NCBI GenBank assembly: GCA_035622175.1
Contig: DASPVV010000091.1
Coordinates: 1-64,000, forward strand
DNA from: JAFAGX01 sp035622175
GTDB lineage: Bacteria; Acidobacteriota; Terriglobia; Terriglobales; Acidobacteriaceae
Direction of reading: 5' to 3'
Length of the DNA stretch: 64,000 bases
The notes under the pieces are model-generated. The model searched no databases. It saw only the letters and a list, made by a program, of their open reading frames with translations, and had not been told where the DNA came from. Position 1 is the first letter of the stretch. Each line of letters opens with the position of its first letter. The position numbers and the translations under genes were made by a program. Shown here piece after piece: positions 8,337 to 18,077 of this stretch.

Positions 8337-8654
8337 GCGGGTGATCCTAACCCAAGGATCGGACGACCTAAATTGTAGCGCCGGATAGGCCGATCAAGCA
8401 CCTCCCTGGCATGTTTTATTGACGGCGGGGAAAACCTTCCCTAAGCATAAAGAAGGAAAGAAGGTCACTGCCGGCCTCAAGTCCCTTAGAATGTGTGCCT
8501 ACGCAGCAAAGCTGATGGGAATCGGACCACCCGTGAGCGTCTCGGTGAAACCGTGATCGGCGGTTGCTGGCTTTGCCTGGCGCTGACCTCGCGACTGGCA
8601 GTACGCGAATTGTGATCTGTATACTGGCGGGTTGCCGCGGAGGGCTCCCTGCAA
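8337..8654. other. divergent intergenic region
   Basis: 318 bases between two divergent genes. Besides the promoter-like box at 8620-8625 and the ribosome site at 8638-8644, no gene or RNA structure was recognised. Confidence 0.5.
8620..8625 (+). promoter_or_regulatory. candidate -10 box (TATACT) for the DUF885 gene
   Basis: TATACT stands 29 bases before the start codon, leaving room for transcription start near 8632, and the GGAGGG ribosome site follows at about 8639-8644. No convincing -35 box was found. Confidence 0.45.
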
Positions 8655-10457
8655 TTGTTGCGTGTAATCCCCTCTCTGGTGCTTACCACCGCTCTGATGG
8701 GGCAAATATCCCCGAATACCGGCGATTCGACGTTCCTCGAACTCGCACAACAGTTCGTGCACGAATCCCTGGCATTGTCGCCTGCCAACGCTTCGCAAGC
8801 CGGCTATCACAAACACGAAGATCCCCGGACCGGAAAGATCATCGAACTCGACGCCGAGCTAGACGACGTGGGCCCGCAGGGAATAGCCGCGCAGCGCCGC
8901 TTTTATGAGCAGTGGCGCGGGCGGTTTCCGCAGACGTCCGGGGGAGTGGAAGACGCGACCGACCTGCGGTTGATCAAAGACCAGATCGACCTCAACCTGC
9001 TCGAACTCGACCATATCCAGAACTACAGGCACAACCCCACAGTTTATGTCGAACTGCTCGGAGGCGCCCTGTTTCAGCCGCTCACCGACGAATACGCCCC
9101 CAAGGACGTACGGCTGGGACATGTTTTGTCGCGCATCTCGCAAATCCCACGCTTTCTGGGCCAGGCCAAGGAACAGTTGGTGGATGCGGACCCCATTTTC
9201 ATCAAGGTCGCGGTCGAGGAGAACAGCGGCAATGTGGATCTGATCAACGACACCATCGCCAAGGAAATCACGTCTGGGGAGGCCAGACAGCGCTTTGCGG
9301 AGGTGGCGCCCCGAGCGCTGAAGGCTTTACAAGATTTCTCTGCCTGGCTGGAGAACGATTTGGCGAAGCGTGCCACAGAGCGGACGTGGCGGCTGGGCAA
9401 GCAACTTTATCCCGAGAAATTCCGGCTGGTGATGGAGACCGCGGTCACGCCGGAGCAGGTGCTCGCTGATGCCGAGCAGCAGCTTCACGAGGTCCGGTCG
9501 GAGATGCTGAAACTCGCCCTGCCCCTGCACCAGGAACTCTATCCCGATCACGGCAATCATGCTGACCTGAGCGGGCGCGATAGGGAAAACAAGATCATTG
9601 GCGAGGTGCTCGAGAAGATTTCGGATCATCATCCCGCGCCCGGCGAGCTCTTGGAGGTGGTGAAGAAGGACGTCCAATCGGTGGCGCAATTTGTCCGCGA
9701 AAAACAGATCGTCAGCCTGGGCACACTGGATAACCTGAACGTGATCCCCACGCCGCCGTTCATGCGGGGCATTTATTCGGTGGCCGGATTCCACGCCGCG
9801 CCTCCACTCGATCCGAACGCCGACGCGCAGTACTGGGTGACTCCGATCCCGGCGGGCATGCCGCTAGCGAAAGTGGAGTCGAAACTGCGCGAGTACAACG
9901 ACTGGGTGCTCCAGTGGCTGACGATCCACGAGGCTCTGCCGGGGCACTATGTCCAGTTCGAACACGCGAACCGAGTGCAGCCGGTCGCACGCCGGCTGGT
10001 GCGCGCATTGTACGGCAATGGTCCCTACGTAGAAGGGTGGGCCGAGTACGGAGCGCAGGTGATGATGAATCAGGGGTTCGCCAACAACGACCCGCGCTAC
10101 CGGATCAGCTATCTGAAGGTGTGGTTGCGGGCCATCTCGAACGCCATCCTCGATGTTCGCATGCATACCATGAACATGACCGACCAGGAAGCGCTCGATC
10201 TGATGCAAGAAGAAGCGTTTCAGACGCAAGCGGAGGCCGAAGGCAAACTACAACGGGCCAAGCTGAGTTCGACCCAGTTGCCAACCTATTTTGTGGGAAA
10301 CCGCGACTGGTGGCGGCTGCGAAACAAATACCAGGCGGCGAAGGGACCGCATTTCAGCCTGACGGAGTTCCACGATCGGGCGCTCGATCAGGGTCCGATC
10401 CCGCTCGAGGACTTGGAGAAGATTCTGCTGCCGGAAACAGCCAGGGCGTCGGAATAA
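8655..10457 (+). CDS. DUF885-family metallopeptidase-like protein
   Basis: 600 residues, the usual length of DUF885 proteins. The signature HEALPGHYVQFEHANR (His425-Glu426 to His431) resembles a stretched zinc-binding motif, and a downstream GWAEYGAQ supplies a further Glu typical of the family. A short hydrophobic N-terminus (LRVIPSLVLTTALMGQ) looks like a signal peptide, so export is likely. Start TTG 8655 is supported by a GGAGGG ribosome site 10 bases upstream; the neighbouring TTG at 8658 is an equal alternative. DUF885 members are considered metallo(carboxy)peptidases or dipeptidases. It stands beside D-amino-acid genes, which suggests release of amino acids from peptides. Confidence 0.88.
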   Translation: MLRVIPSLVLTTALMGQISPNTGDSTFLELAQQFVHESLALSPANASQAGYHKHEDPRTGKIIELDAELDDVGPQGIAAQRRFYEQWRGRFPQTSGGVEDATDLRLIKDQIDLNLLELDHIQNYRHNPTVYVELLGGALFQPLTDEYAPKDVRLGHVLSRISQIPRFLGQAKEQLVDADPIFIKVAVEENSGNVDLINDTIAKEITSGEARQRFAEVAPRALKALQDFSAWLENDLAKRATERTWRLGKQLYPEKFRLVMETAVTPEQVLADAEQQLHEVRSEMLKLALPLHQELYPDHGNHADLSGRDRENKIIGEVLEKISDHHPAPGELLEVVKKDVQSVAQFVREKQIVSLGTLDNLNVIPTPPFMRGIYSVAGFHAAPPLDPNADAQYWVTPIPAGMPLAKVESKLREYNDWVLQWLTIHEALPGHYVQFEHANRVQPVARRLVRALYGNGPYVEGWAEYGAQVMMNQGFANNDPRYRISYLKVWLRAISNAILDVRMHTMNMTDQEALDLMQEEAFQTQAEAEGKLQRAKLSSTQLPTYFVGNRDWWRLRNKYQAAKGPHFSLTEFHDRALDQGPIPLEDLEKILLPETARASE

Positions 10458-10539
10458 CCTGCCCGATCGCGCGGCGCGGGCCCCAGTTCGATTCCCAGAC
10501 ACCGGAAACCCGAGGGCCCAGCAGAAACCGAGGGAGCTC

Positions 10540-11751
10540 TTAGACTTTCTCCGCGGTCTCGTGCTTGGTCAGAGAAACCTTTGGGCTCGTGTGCCGCATC
10601 ACCGGTGACTCGCGCCCGCGGGCCGAAACTTCCTCGACAGACTCGATCTGGCCATCCTCTACCAGGAGCGCGCAATCGAAATTGTTCACCGTGGGGCAGA
10701 TGTGGCGAGGGAGAAGATAAAGCGCTTCCCCAACCTGCGGACCTGTAGCTCCCCCCTTGAGCGCCATAGGAAGGTGTTCTTCACTGGGTGAGAGAGGCTG
10801 CAGCTCCGGATGTCCAACGACAACGCACGTGGGCACGCCGGCATCGGCTGACACCGCTTTGTGCCCGGCATCGCAGGTGAGGATACCCTGGCGCGGCCGG
10901 CTCACCACGCGGGTCAAGACCAGCACGGCCGGCGCGTAGCCGTAGGCGCGGGGAAGCTGTGCCAGGCTGGTGGCATCGCCATAGAGAATCGTCCCCGGCG
11001 AGACCCGGTGCATGAATCCTGCGCCATGAAAGCCCTGGTAGGCGAGCGAGCAGGGAAACGTTGGTGTCCCTGCGGTGATGACCTCTGGCACGCGGACTCC
11101 CGCGCCCTCGATATCGCTGACAAGCTGCAACAAGCGATCATAGCCGGCATGCGCCGCCCGGGTTCGTTCGCCCTCCTCCAACCCGCCATACTGGCCGTCA
11201 TAATAGTGCAAGCCGCGAAACTCCATCCCCCCATCCTCGAGCCCACCGACGATCCGAACGACTTTGTCCCGCTGCTCCTGTTCAATCCCCGTGCGGTTCA
11301 TGCCAGGGTTGATGTCGAGAAAAATGCCAACCGAGCTGGTTCGCCAGGGCGCGAGTTGTTCTTCGCTCTCACTCAAAATGGAAATGCGGACGTCGGGGAA
11401 CTGATCAGCAATTTCGCGCACCCGGCGCGCGTTGGCAGCCATCACCGGATAGGCCAGCAGCACGTCGGCTGCGCCGCTGCGGCAGGCAACCAGCAGTTCG
11501 AGCGTAGTCGCGCACTTGAAATTGCGCACGCCCCGCTCGACCAGCGTGCGCATGGAGTAGCCCAGCTTGGCCGTCTTGACGTGCACCCGCCAGCGATCCG
11601 CACCGCCGAGCAGATCGAAGGTCCGTTCTATGTTTGCGCCGAGGATCTCCGGATACACCACCAGGGCGGGGGTCAGTATGTCTTCGGTGCCCAGCACACG
11701 GTAGCGCACATCCCAAGGAAACTCTCCCAGCATGAAATTCTCGTTTGCCAT
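10540..11751 (-). CDS. D-threonine aldolase / D-serine dehydratase-like PLP enzyme (alanine racemase fold)
   Basis: 403 residues with an N-terminal alanine-racemase TIM barrel (HVKTAKLGYSMRTLVERG holds the PLP-binding Lys, in the position of HxKT) and the C-terminal DSD1-like domain. The metal-binding pair is visible in LLPRHICPTVNNFD (His-X-Cys). These enzymes act on D-3-hydroxyamino acids, cleaving D-threonine or dehydrating D-serine, and need PLP plus a divalent metal. The open frame extends to 11838, but the family starts near MANENFMLGEF at 11751. It sits divergently next to an amino acid permease and one gene away from an N-acyl-D-amino-acid deacylase. Confidence 0.88.
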   Translation of the reverse strand: MANENFMLGEFPWDVRYRVLGTEDILTPALVVYPEILGANIERTFDLLGGADRWRVHVKTAKLGYSMRTLVERGVRNFKCATTLELLVACRSGAADVLLAYPVMAANARRVREIADQFPDVRISILSESEEQLAPWRTSSVGIFLDINPGMNRTGIEQEQRDKVVRIVGGLEDGGMEFRGLHYYDGQYGGLEEGERTRAAHAGYDRLLQLVSDIEGAGVRVPEVITAGTPTFPCSLAYQGFHGAGFMHRVSPGTILYGDATSLAQLPRAYGYAPAVLVLTRVVSRPRQGILTCDAGHKAVSADAGVPTCVVVGHPELQPLSPSEEHLPMALKGGATGPQVGEALYLLPRHICPTVNNFDCALLVEDGQIESVEEVSARGRESPVMRHTSPKVSLTKHETAEKV

Positions 11752-11933
11752 CCTGCTTCGATGATAGCGCAAAATGCCTGTCAAGGTGATCGAGCGTGCG
11801 AGCTCCCCTTCCGCCGGGATCCACCCACCATCCGCCATGGTGCTAGGTTGACCAAGCTGCCAGCTGAGAGTAGGCTCTCTGAATTCTGGGTGCGAGGAGC
11901 GCCAAACTGGTTGACTATTCCGAGCGATCCGAG

Positions 11934-13289
11934 TTGGTTCGCAGTCTCGGACTAGGGCCCGCGACGGCGATCGTCATTGGCAACACCGTGGGCACGGGGG
12001 TGTTTCTTGTCGCGAGCGACATGGCGCGCGCCGTAGGCTCGCCCGCCCTGGTTTTAGTCGCATGGATCCTGGGCGGGCTCATCGTGCTCTTTGGCGCCTT
12101 CTGTTACGCCGAACTGGGCGCGGCGTTCCCGAGGGCCGGCGGCCCCTACGTCTATTTGAGCCGGGGCCTTGGCCCGCTCTGGGGATTTCTCTTTGGCTGG
12201 ATGAGTTCGTTTCTCGAGCGGCCGGTGGCCATGGCCACTCTGGCGGCCGGGTTCGTGCGCTTTCTGGCCTTCTTGTTCCCGCTGGTGGCCAAGCCTTGGT
12301 TCGCGGTCCAGTGCGGGGGCTATACCCTGAGGTTCGCCACCGCCCAACCCCTGGCCGCAGTGGTCGTGGCGCTGGTGACGGCCGTCAATTACTTCAGTGT
12401 GCGGATGGGCGGCGCCATCCAGGTTCTGCTGACATCCCTGAAGCTGGCAACGATCGGGATCATCGTGGTCGGCGGCCTGTTCGCCGCAGCGACCCATGCC
12501 AGCGAGGCCGCACCCAGGCCGCCCGGGTTGGGTCTGGGAACGATTGGCGCCTTGCTGACCGCCCTGGTTCCTGCCATGTGGGCCTATAACGGCTTTAACG
12601 ACCTCGGCGACGTGGGCGAAGAGATTCTGCGTCCGCAGAAGAACATCCCCCAAGCCATCATCCTGGGACTCGTTACCGTGGCCGGCTCGTACCTGGCGGC
12701 CAATGTCGTTTACTTCCATGTTCTGCCTTTCGCGGCCGTGGCCGCGTCCCAGCATGTGGCGTCGGATGTGGTCGCCTCCTTCGGCGGCTCTCGCGGCGCG
12801 GCGTGGCTAACTGTAGCCATGGCTGTGTCTGCTCTTGGAGCACTCCACGTCGTGGTTTTAACCGGGGCTCGCATTCCCTACGCGATGGCGCGTGACGGCG
12901 TCTTCTTCCGCATTGCGGCGCGCATTCATCCTACTTTTCGCACGCCCAACGGCGGATTGCTCTTCTTAGGCTCGATCGCAGCCCTGCTCGCACTCAGCGG
13001 GACGTACGAAGAACTCTATTCGCTATTTGTATTCGCCGTGTGGATCTTTTTCGCCTTAACGGCCATTGCCCTCCTGCGCTTGCGCCGGATGGAGCCCAAC
13101 CTCGTTCGGCCCTACCGCGCTTGGGGCTATCCCTGGACACCGCTGATCTTTTTGCTAGCCGCCGTCGCCTTGACCATCCACTTGTGGACGGTACGGCCAA
13201 TGCGCTCCTCCCTGGGTCTGGCGGTGATCCTCGGCGGCATTCCATTTTTTTATCGCTGGCACAGACCCTCCGCTATTTCATCGAACTGA
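11934..13289 (+). CDS. APC-family amino acid permease
   Basis: About 451 residues with 12 predicted membrane helices. The first helix carries the unwound substrate-binding motif GNTVGTGVFLV; the family-typical AELGAAFPRAGGPYVYLSRGLGP follows near residue 63 and PAMWAYNGFND near residue 216. It imports or exchanges amino acids across the inner membrane. The start is uncertain: TTG 11934 is used, but the frame is open back to about 11884 and would add LVDYSERSE, with no ATG or GTG available. The context (DSD1-like enzyme, D-acylase) suggests uptake of D- or unusual amino acids. Confidence 0.88.
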   Translation: MVRSLGLGPATAIVIGNTVGTGVFLVASDMARAVGSPALVLVAWILGGLIVLFGAFCYAELGAAFPRAGGPYVYLSRGLGPLWGFLFGWMSSFLERPVAMATLAAGFVRFLAFLFPLVAKPWFAVQCGGYTLRFATAQPLAAVVVALVTAVNYFSVRMGGAIQVLLTSLKLATIGIIVVGGLFAAATHASEAAPRPPGLGLGTIGALLTALVPAMWAYNGFNDLGDVGEEILRPQKNIPQAIILGLVTVAGSYLAANVVYFHVLPFAAVAASQHVASDVVASFGGSRGAAWLTVAMAVSALGALHVVVLTGARIPYAMARDGVFFRIAARIHPTFRTPNGGLLFLGSIAALLALSGTYEELYSLFVFAVWIFFALTAIALLRLRRMEPNLVRPYRAWGYPWTPLIFLLAAVALTIHLWTVRPMRSSLGLAVILGGIPFFYRWHRPSAISSN

Positions 13290-13443
13290 ATTCGGCCGCC
13301 AGCGTCAGATCTCTAGGATTCATGCTGCCATGATAGGAGAGAGCTGCTCACGACTGGGTTTCTGGCTTGCTGGTTTCCGGCTCGCCGCGCCGCCCCAGTG
13401 GATCCGCTCGTCGCCTTGCGATAGGAATGAAGCCCGCCTCGGT

Positions 13444-14883
13444 TCATGGTGCTCGAGGGCCGATGAGGGCGCGGCCGGGAGCGACCCCGGGGACGATCGC
13501 GCCGCCATCAATCACCACCGCTCCGTTGACCAAGAGAAAGCGCACGCCGATGCTGGGGAGAGAGGGCTTCTCAAAGCTGGATTGGTCGCGGAAGTTTTGC
13601 GGGTCGAGGATCACGAGGTCGGCGTCGGCGCCTACCTGCAGACGTCCCAGCTTGCGCGCTTGGGGTGTGCTCTGCTCCAGGCGAAGCGCCGGCATATAGG
13701 ACATCTTGCGTACGGCCTCGATCAGGGTGAGGGTGCGGCGTTCGCGCACATATTGTGAGAACACGCGCCCGTAGGTGCCGGCGTTGCGCGGATGACCGTT
13801 TAAACCGTCACTGGCGATCATGGTCAGCGGATTGGCAATCACTTCATCCACCACTGCCTGGGTGTTATTGAAGATGATGATGGCCTGAGGCCGGGAAGAC
13901 GCGTGCAGTTCGTCGAAGCGCTCCTTGGTCAGTCGCTCGCCAGTGTCCGGGATCATAAGATCGGAATAATCGACGCCTTGCTTTTCCCGCCAGCCGGGGT
14001 TGAACAGTGCCGAGTTGATTTGCGTCATGCCGGCAATGTAGGGGTAAGCCTCGGTGGTCACGTCCAATCCACGGGCGCGTGCCCCGGCAATCATGCGCAG
14101 GCACTCGGGAGCGTCGCGCAGGCAACTACTGTTGATGTGCACGATATGCAGCGGCGCTCCGGTGACCGCAGCGGCAGCGATGACCTCGCTCACCGATTCG
14201 ATGTGGTCGCCCCGCATATGCACAAACACCGGCACGTTGCGTTCGCCGGCGACACGAAACATCGCAATGATCTCCTGACGCGACGCCCCCGGCGTGTATT
14301 GAATACCCATGCCGATGCCAAGGCCTCCCGCGTTCAGCTCGTCCCGCAGCCGTTGCTGCATGCGTTCGACCTGCTCCGGCGTAGCCGGGTCATTGGTCGC
14401 CGCGCCGCTGGGCGGCACGATCGCTCCTTCGACCACGGGTTGGCCGAGGACGGCGGCGCGCGCCCAGGGGTGGCTGGCGCTGGTCCCATAATTGATGAGC
14501 GCGCCGTTCTGACGCTGGTCGAGAAACTTACGTACGTCGGGCGAACCGATCTCGAGTTCGAGCGCGGTGGTTACACCATCCATCGCCTTCAGACGGTACC
14601 CTGCAGCCGTCTGGTCGTGTTGGTGAAGATCGATGAAACCGGGAACGACGACCAGGCCGGAAGCGTCAAGCACACGCGTGCCTGTGAGCGGTCGCTCGCT
14701 GATGGCCACAATCTGGTTGCCGCGAATACCAACGTCGCGGACGGCATCGAGAGAGGTTTCGGGATCGAGAACGCGTCCCCCGCGGATGACCACGTCATAG
14801 CGGTCTTGCGCCAAGGCTCGACCGCAACCAACCACGGCAAAAAGCGCCAGCGCAACCAGCATCCAGAATCTCAATCGTGGCAT
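13444..14883 (-). CDS. exported N-acyl-D-amino-acid deacylase-like amidohydrolase
   Basis: 479 residues. A signal peptide (residues 1-25, with a Cys at position 20 that could be a lipobox: VVGCG) is followed by an amidohydrolase beta-barrel. Visible are the N-terminal VIRGGRVLDPET, the metal site GFIDLHQHDQ, the HMRGDHIESVSEV region, HIVHINSS and a final ASDGLNGHPRN with the catalytic Asp. D-aminoacylases and D-glutamate deacylases of this family remove acyl groups from N-acyl-D-amino acids. HxHD instead of HxH-plus-T is acceptable variation. With the DSD1-like enzyme and permease it completes a D-amino-acid module. Confidence 0.87.
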   Translation of the reverse strand: MPRLRFWMLVALALFAVVGCGRALAQDRYDVVIRGGRVLDPETSLDAVRDVGIRGNQIVAISERPLTGTRVLDASGLVVVPGFIDLHQHDQTAAGYRLKAMDGVTTALELEIGSPDVRKFLDQRQNGALINYGTSASHPWARAAVLGQPVVEGAIVPPSGAATNDPATPEQVERMQQRLRDELNAGGLGIGMGIQYTPGASRQEIIAMFRVAGERNVPVFVHMRGDHIESVSEVIAAAAVTGAPLHIVHINSSCLRDAPECLRMIAGARARGLDVTTEAYPYIAGMTQINSALFNPGWREKQGVDYSDLMIPDTGERLTKERFDELHASSRPQAIIIFNNTQAVVDEVIANPLTMIASDGLNGHPRNAGTYGRVFSQYVRERRTLTLIEAVRKMSYMPALRLEQSTPQARKLGRLQVGADADLVILDPQNFRDQSSFEKPSLPSIGVRFLLVNGAVVIDGGAIVPGVAPGRALIGPRAP

Positions 14884-15043
14884 GTCACCCCCTTGCGATT
14901 CCGTTGATCATACGCCTGGGACCGAGCCTAGCCTTTCGCTCATCGGTCGGACCGAACCCCGCACCCAGCCTTCGCCGTCACGGTCCCTCACGGAGAGTCC
15001 ATTCCTCGGGGAACAGCGTACCGGCGGCGGCGACCTTTGCGAG

Positions 15044-15910
15044 CTACTTCGAAAAATTGCGCCAATGGAACTCGATCACCTCGTCGAAGTGGCTGAGGAA
15101 GTAGCTGGCGCTGTGGTCCCCGGGGTACAAGTGGTATTCGTGCGGGATCGCCTCTCGCTCCAGTTGCCGGTGAAGGGCGGCGGCGCCGTTTGCAAACTCG
15201 TATTGGTCTTCGCGGCCGCAGTTGAAGTAGATGGCCAAGCGGGCGAGGGCCGCCTGGTTCCTCTGGGCGAGCACCAGGGGATCGTTGTCCCTCCAATGGG
15301 CTATGTCGATCGGATCTCCGAAGACCGTTCCCAAAAGCCGGCCGAGAGGTGTTCCGGAGCGGATGGTCGAATTGAGCTCCTGGGGTGAGGCGGTCATCAA
15401 CGCCGCACTTTGCGCGCTGACCGCGGAAAAGGTCTGCGGGTAAGCAAAGGCGAACCGAAGCGCGCCGTACCCGCCCATGGAAATGCCCGTGATCGCTCGC
15501 CACCGCCGCTCGCGGCGAATCCGATATCGGCTCTCGATCGACGGTATGAACTCTTGGCGGAAGAAATCGCTGTAGCCCAGCTGCCCATGGACGGAGTTCA
15601 CATAGAAACTGGCCCAGGCCTCGGGAGTCACCATCAGGAAGTCGCCGATCTTCGCTCCCTGCCGCAGATCTTCCACCAAGTTCCATCCACCGCTCTCGAC
15701 GAGGGTGCGTTCGTCTCCCCCGAGGCCGTGCAGGAAATAAAGCACGGGATAGCGCTTGGAGGGAGTCGAGTCGTAACCGGGCGGCAGCAGCACACAATAG
15801 TGAACCTGCTGTCGCAGGATGCGGCTGGTGAGGGCGTTGCACTCGATGCGGCTCTCGGCTCGGACGGGGCCAACCCAGCCGAGAAGCAATAGCAAAAGAC
15901 CCATTTTCAT
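15044..15910 (-). CDS. secreted esterase of the S-formylglutathione hydrolase / EstA type
   Basis: 288 residues from the ATG at 15910. The signal peptide is short (MKMGLLLLLLGWVGPVRAES). An alpha/beta-hydrolase esterase-D domain follows: YPVLYFLHGLGGDERTL, the nucleophile elbow GISMGGYGALRFA, and the late His in LYPGDHSASYFLSHFDEV. Family members hydrolyse short acyl esters or deacetylate sugars. The frame extends upstream over the ABC permease stop but has no coding character there. It is the last gene of a leftward run with polysaccharide-synthesis and ABC genes, so a glycan deacylase role is possible but unproven. Confidence 0.85.
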   Translation of the reverse strand: MKMGLLLLLLGWVGPVRAESRIECNALTSRILRQQVHYCVLLPPGYDSTPSKRYPVLYFLHGLGGDERTLVESGGWNLVEDLRQGAKIGDFLMVTPEAWASFYVNSVHGQLGYSDFFRQEFIPSIESRYRIRRERRWRAITGISMGGYGALRFAFAYPQTFSAVSAQSAALMTASPQELNSTIRSGTPLGRLLGTVFGDPIDIAHWRDNDPLVLAQRNQAALARLAIYFNCGREDQYEFANGAAALHRQLEREAIPHEYHLYPGDHSASYFLSHFDEVIEFHWRNFSK

Positions 15911-15945
15911 ATTTCGTTTCGTGGTGGCTCTAAAGCAGCCATGAG

Positions 15946-17325
15946 CTACTCGTAGCGCAGGGCTTCGACAGGATCGAGCCGGGCTGCCCGCCGGGCAGGA
16001 TACAAACCAGAGACGAGACTCACGAGGACGGCAAAGACAATCGCACCCCCGACCAGCCACCAGGGCACAAACCAGATCTGCGCCGGGGGGAAGTGCTGCC
16101 GTTTCAGGTAAAGATTCGTGCCTGCGTTGATGGCGTGACCGAGAGCCCAGCCCAAAGCCACGCCCAGACCTCCGCCGAACCCGCCCATGGCGCCGGCTTC
16201 GGCAAAAAAGAGCCCTTTGACGTCCCCGTCCGTGGCGCCGATCGCCTTCATAATGCCGATTTCTCGCCTGCGCTCGAGGATGGCCATCACCAGCGTATTG
16301 ATGATCCCAATCGAGGCCACGGTCAACGCCAAGCTGCCAAAGATTCCCAGAAACAAATCGAGGACGGCGAAGAATTGACGCAGGTTCTTGGTGGCATCGA
16401 GCAGGGAAAATGTGTCGAAGCCCATCTGCTGGATGGATGACTCGATCGAGGGAATGTGTTTGGGGCTGCCGACGCGCACTTCGAGAGCTGCATAGGTCGG
16501 GCTACCCCCGCGCACGTTGGTGGTGTCGCGGAGGTTGGAAGGATCCATTACGTGCAGGCTTTCGGCCAGCTTGAGGGGGAGAAAGACTCGGGCCCGCGCC
16601 TGTCCGCGCATGCTGTCGGGATCGAGGTCGCAGATTCCCACAATCGTCAGATTCTCCTCGCGCGAGGTCACCGAATAGCCCATGTCCGCCGGGTTCGAGG
16701 ATTGGGCAGGCAAGGGCGAAGGGGGAGTTGCTGTACGTTCGGCGTATCGCATGGTGAATTGCTTGCCAAGCAAGGCTCGGGCCGGGTTCGAGTCCTTGTC
16801 GCCCGCTTGGGGGCTCGTCCCCAGCAACCGCTGGGCGAAGGATCTCTCGAGAATCGCCTCCCGAGCGGTGTCGGAGGAGAAGAACCTGCCCTCGATGCCT
16901 TCAAAGGCATCGCTGGTGCGGGCCGAGGAGGGTAAGGCCGACACCATGCTCAGGTGCGGCTTGTCTTGAAAGCGGAGTTCGGTGACAAAGCGGATCTCGG
17001 GATAGGCTTCGCTCACCTGGGGCAGTTCGGCGATCCTCTGACGCGCCGACTCATCAAGCGGCGGGCTTTCGGCAGCGTCCGGCCCGTTTTCTCCCCCTTC
17101 CCGGCCGAAGTTGCGCGGGTCGCGCCGGGAAGTGACCCGGACGGTGTCAAAGAGTCCCGACTTCTCCAGCCGCCGGTTGGCCAATTGCTGGAGGCCGATG
17201 CCGAGCGAAAGCATGGCAACGAGCGAAGCCACACCCACCGAGATGCCTACCGTGGTCAGGGAATTTCTGAGCATCGACTCGCGCAGATTGCGAACCGCCA
17301 GCTCCCCTACGTCGTACGCTTTCAC
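15946..17325 (-). CDS. MacB/LolCE-type ABC transporter permease
   Basis: 459 residues with the FtsX architecture: one N-terminal membrane helix (about 22-45), a large periplasmic domain (MacB_PCD, about 46-310), then three helices in the C-terminal part ending in YPARRAARLDPVEALRYE, the hallmark of this family. ERRREIGIMKAIGATDGDV is the conserved coupling segment. Such pumps use ATP to move substrates or lipoproteins through the periplasm rather than across the inner membrane. Its start overlaps the ATPase stop by four bases, so the pair is one transporter. Confidence 0.92.
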   Translation of the reverse strand: MKAYDVGELAVRNLRESMLRNSLTTVGISVGVASLVAMLSLGIGLQQLANRRLEKSGLFDTVRVTSRRDPRNFGREGGENGPDAAESPPLDESARQRIAELPQVSEAYPEIRFVTELRFQDKPHLSMVSALPSSARTSDAFEGIEGRFFSSDTAREAILERSFAQRLLGTSPQAGDKDSNPARALLGKQFTMRYAERTATPPSPLPAQSSNPADMGYSVTSREENLTIVGICDLDPDSMRGQARARVFLPLKLAESLHVMDPSNLRDTTNVRGGSPTYAALEVRVGSPKHIPSIESSIQQMGFDTFSLLDATKNLRQFFAVLDLFLGIFGSLALTVASIGIINTLVMAILERRREIGIMKAIGATDGDVKGLFFAEAGAMGGFGGGLGVALGWALGHAINAGTNLYLKRQHFPPAQIWFVPWWLVGGAIVFAVLVSLVSGLYPARRAARLDPVEALRYE

Positions 17326-18074
17326 GGAGCCCCTCCCGAGGATCGCGTGGTCCTGGCTGCCACGGGGACGTCGTCGACCAGCCTGCCGTCGGACAAAACG
17401 ATCAGCCGCTCGGTGTAGCGCTCCGCGAGCGAACGCTCATGGGTGACCATGATCACACTCATCCCTAAAGACTGGTTGCACTCGAGCAGCAAGTTCATGA
17501 TTTCTGCGCCCGTCTGGCTGTCAAGATTGCCGGTCGGCTCGTCCGCCAACAGAAGCTGCGGCTGATTGATCAGGGCCCGGGCCAGGGCGGCCCGCTGTTG
17601 CTCTCCCCCGGAGAGTTCACTCGGGCGATGGTTCCAGCGGGCGCTGAGGCGAACCCGCTCGAGCGCCGTCTGACACAGGTGCTGGCGTTCGGCGCGATCG
17701 ACTTCGGCAAAACGCAAAGGCAACTCGACGTTTTCGAGCAGGGTCATGCTCGGGATCAGATGGAACGACTGAAACACCATTCCCACGGTTCGCAGCCGGT
17801 ATTTGGCAAGCTCCTGGCGGTCGAGCATGGCCAGGTCCTTGCCTTGAACCACGACCGACCCCGCGGTCGGCCGGTCGAGCCCGGCGATGAGATTGAGCAG
17901 GGTAGATTTTCCCGAACCCGAGGCACCGAGGAGGGCAACAAATTCTCCGGCGCGAATCTCCAGGGAGACCCGATCGACCGCGGGAATCAGCGATTCTCCC
18001 ATGCGAAAATGGCGGCAGAGTTCTGCCGTGCGTACCGCGACCGAGCCGTTTCCCTTCCCTTGAGCAGCGGACAT
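17322..18074 (-). CDS. LolD/MacB-type ABC ATPase
   Basis: 250 residues. Walker A GASGSGKST is at residues 50-58, the signature LSGGEQQRAALARAL at 154-168 and Walker B LLLADEPTG at 174-182, with the switch His in VTHERS. It is the energy-supplying subunit for the permease encoded just downstream with a 4-bp overlap. It begins three bases after the stop of the MsbA-like exporter, so it belongs to the same transcript. The Lol-like subclass typically extracts lipoproteins or exports macrolides and peptides; nothing here fixes the substrate. Confidence 0.94.
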   Translation of the reverse strand: MSAAQGKGNGSVAVRTAELCRHFRMGESLIPAVDRVSLEIRAGEFVALLGASGSGKSTLLNLIAGLDRPTAGSVVVQGKDLAMLDRQELAKYRLRTVGMVFQSFHLIPSMTLLENVELPLRFAEVDRAERQHLCQTALERVRLSARWNHRPSELSGGEQQRAALARALINQPQLLLADEPTGNLDSQTGAEIMNLLLECNQSLGMSVIMVTHERSLAERYTERLIVLSDGRLVDDVPVAARTTRSSGGAP

Positions 18075-18077
18075 AAA

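Noticed and set aside
10861..11955. 364-codon plus-strand frame over the DSD1-like gene
   Set aside because: Antisense shadow; the minus strand carries the complete PLP-enzyme motifs.
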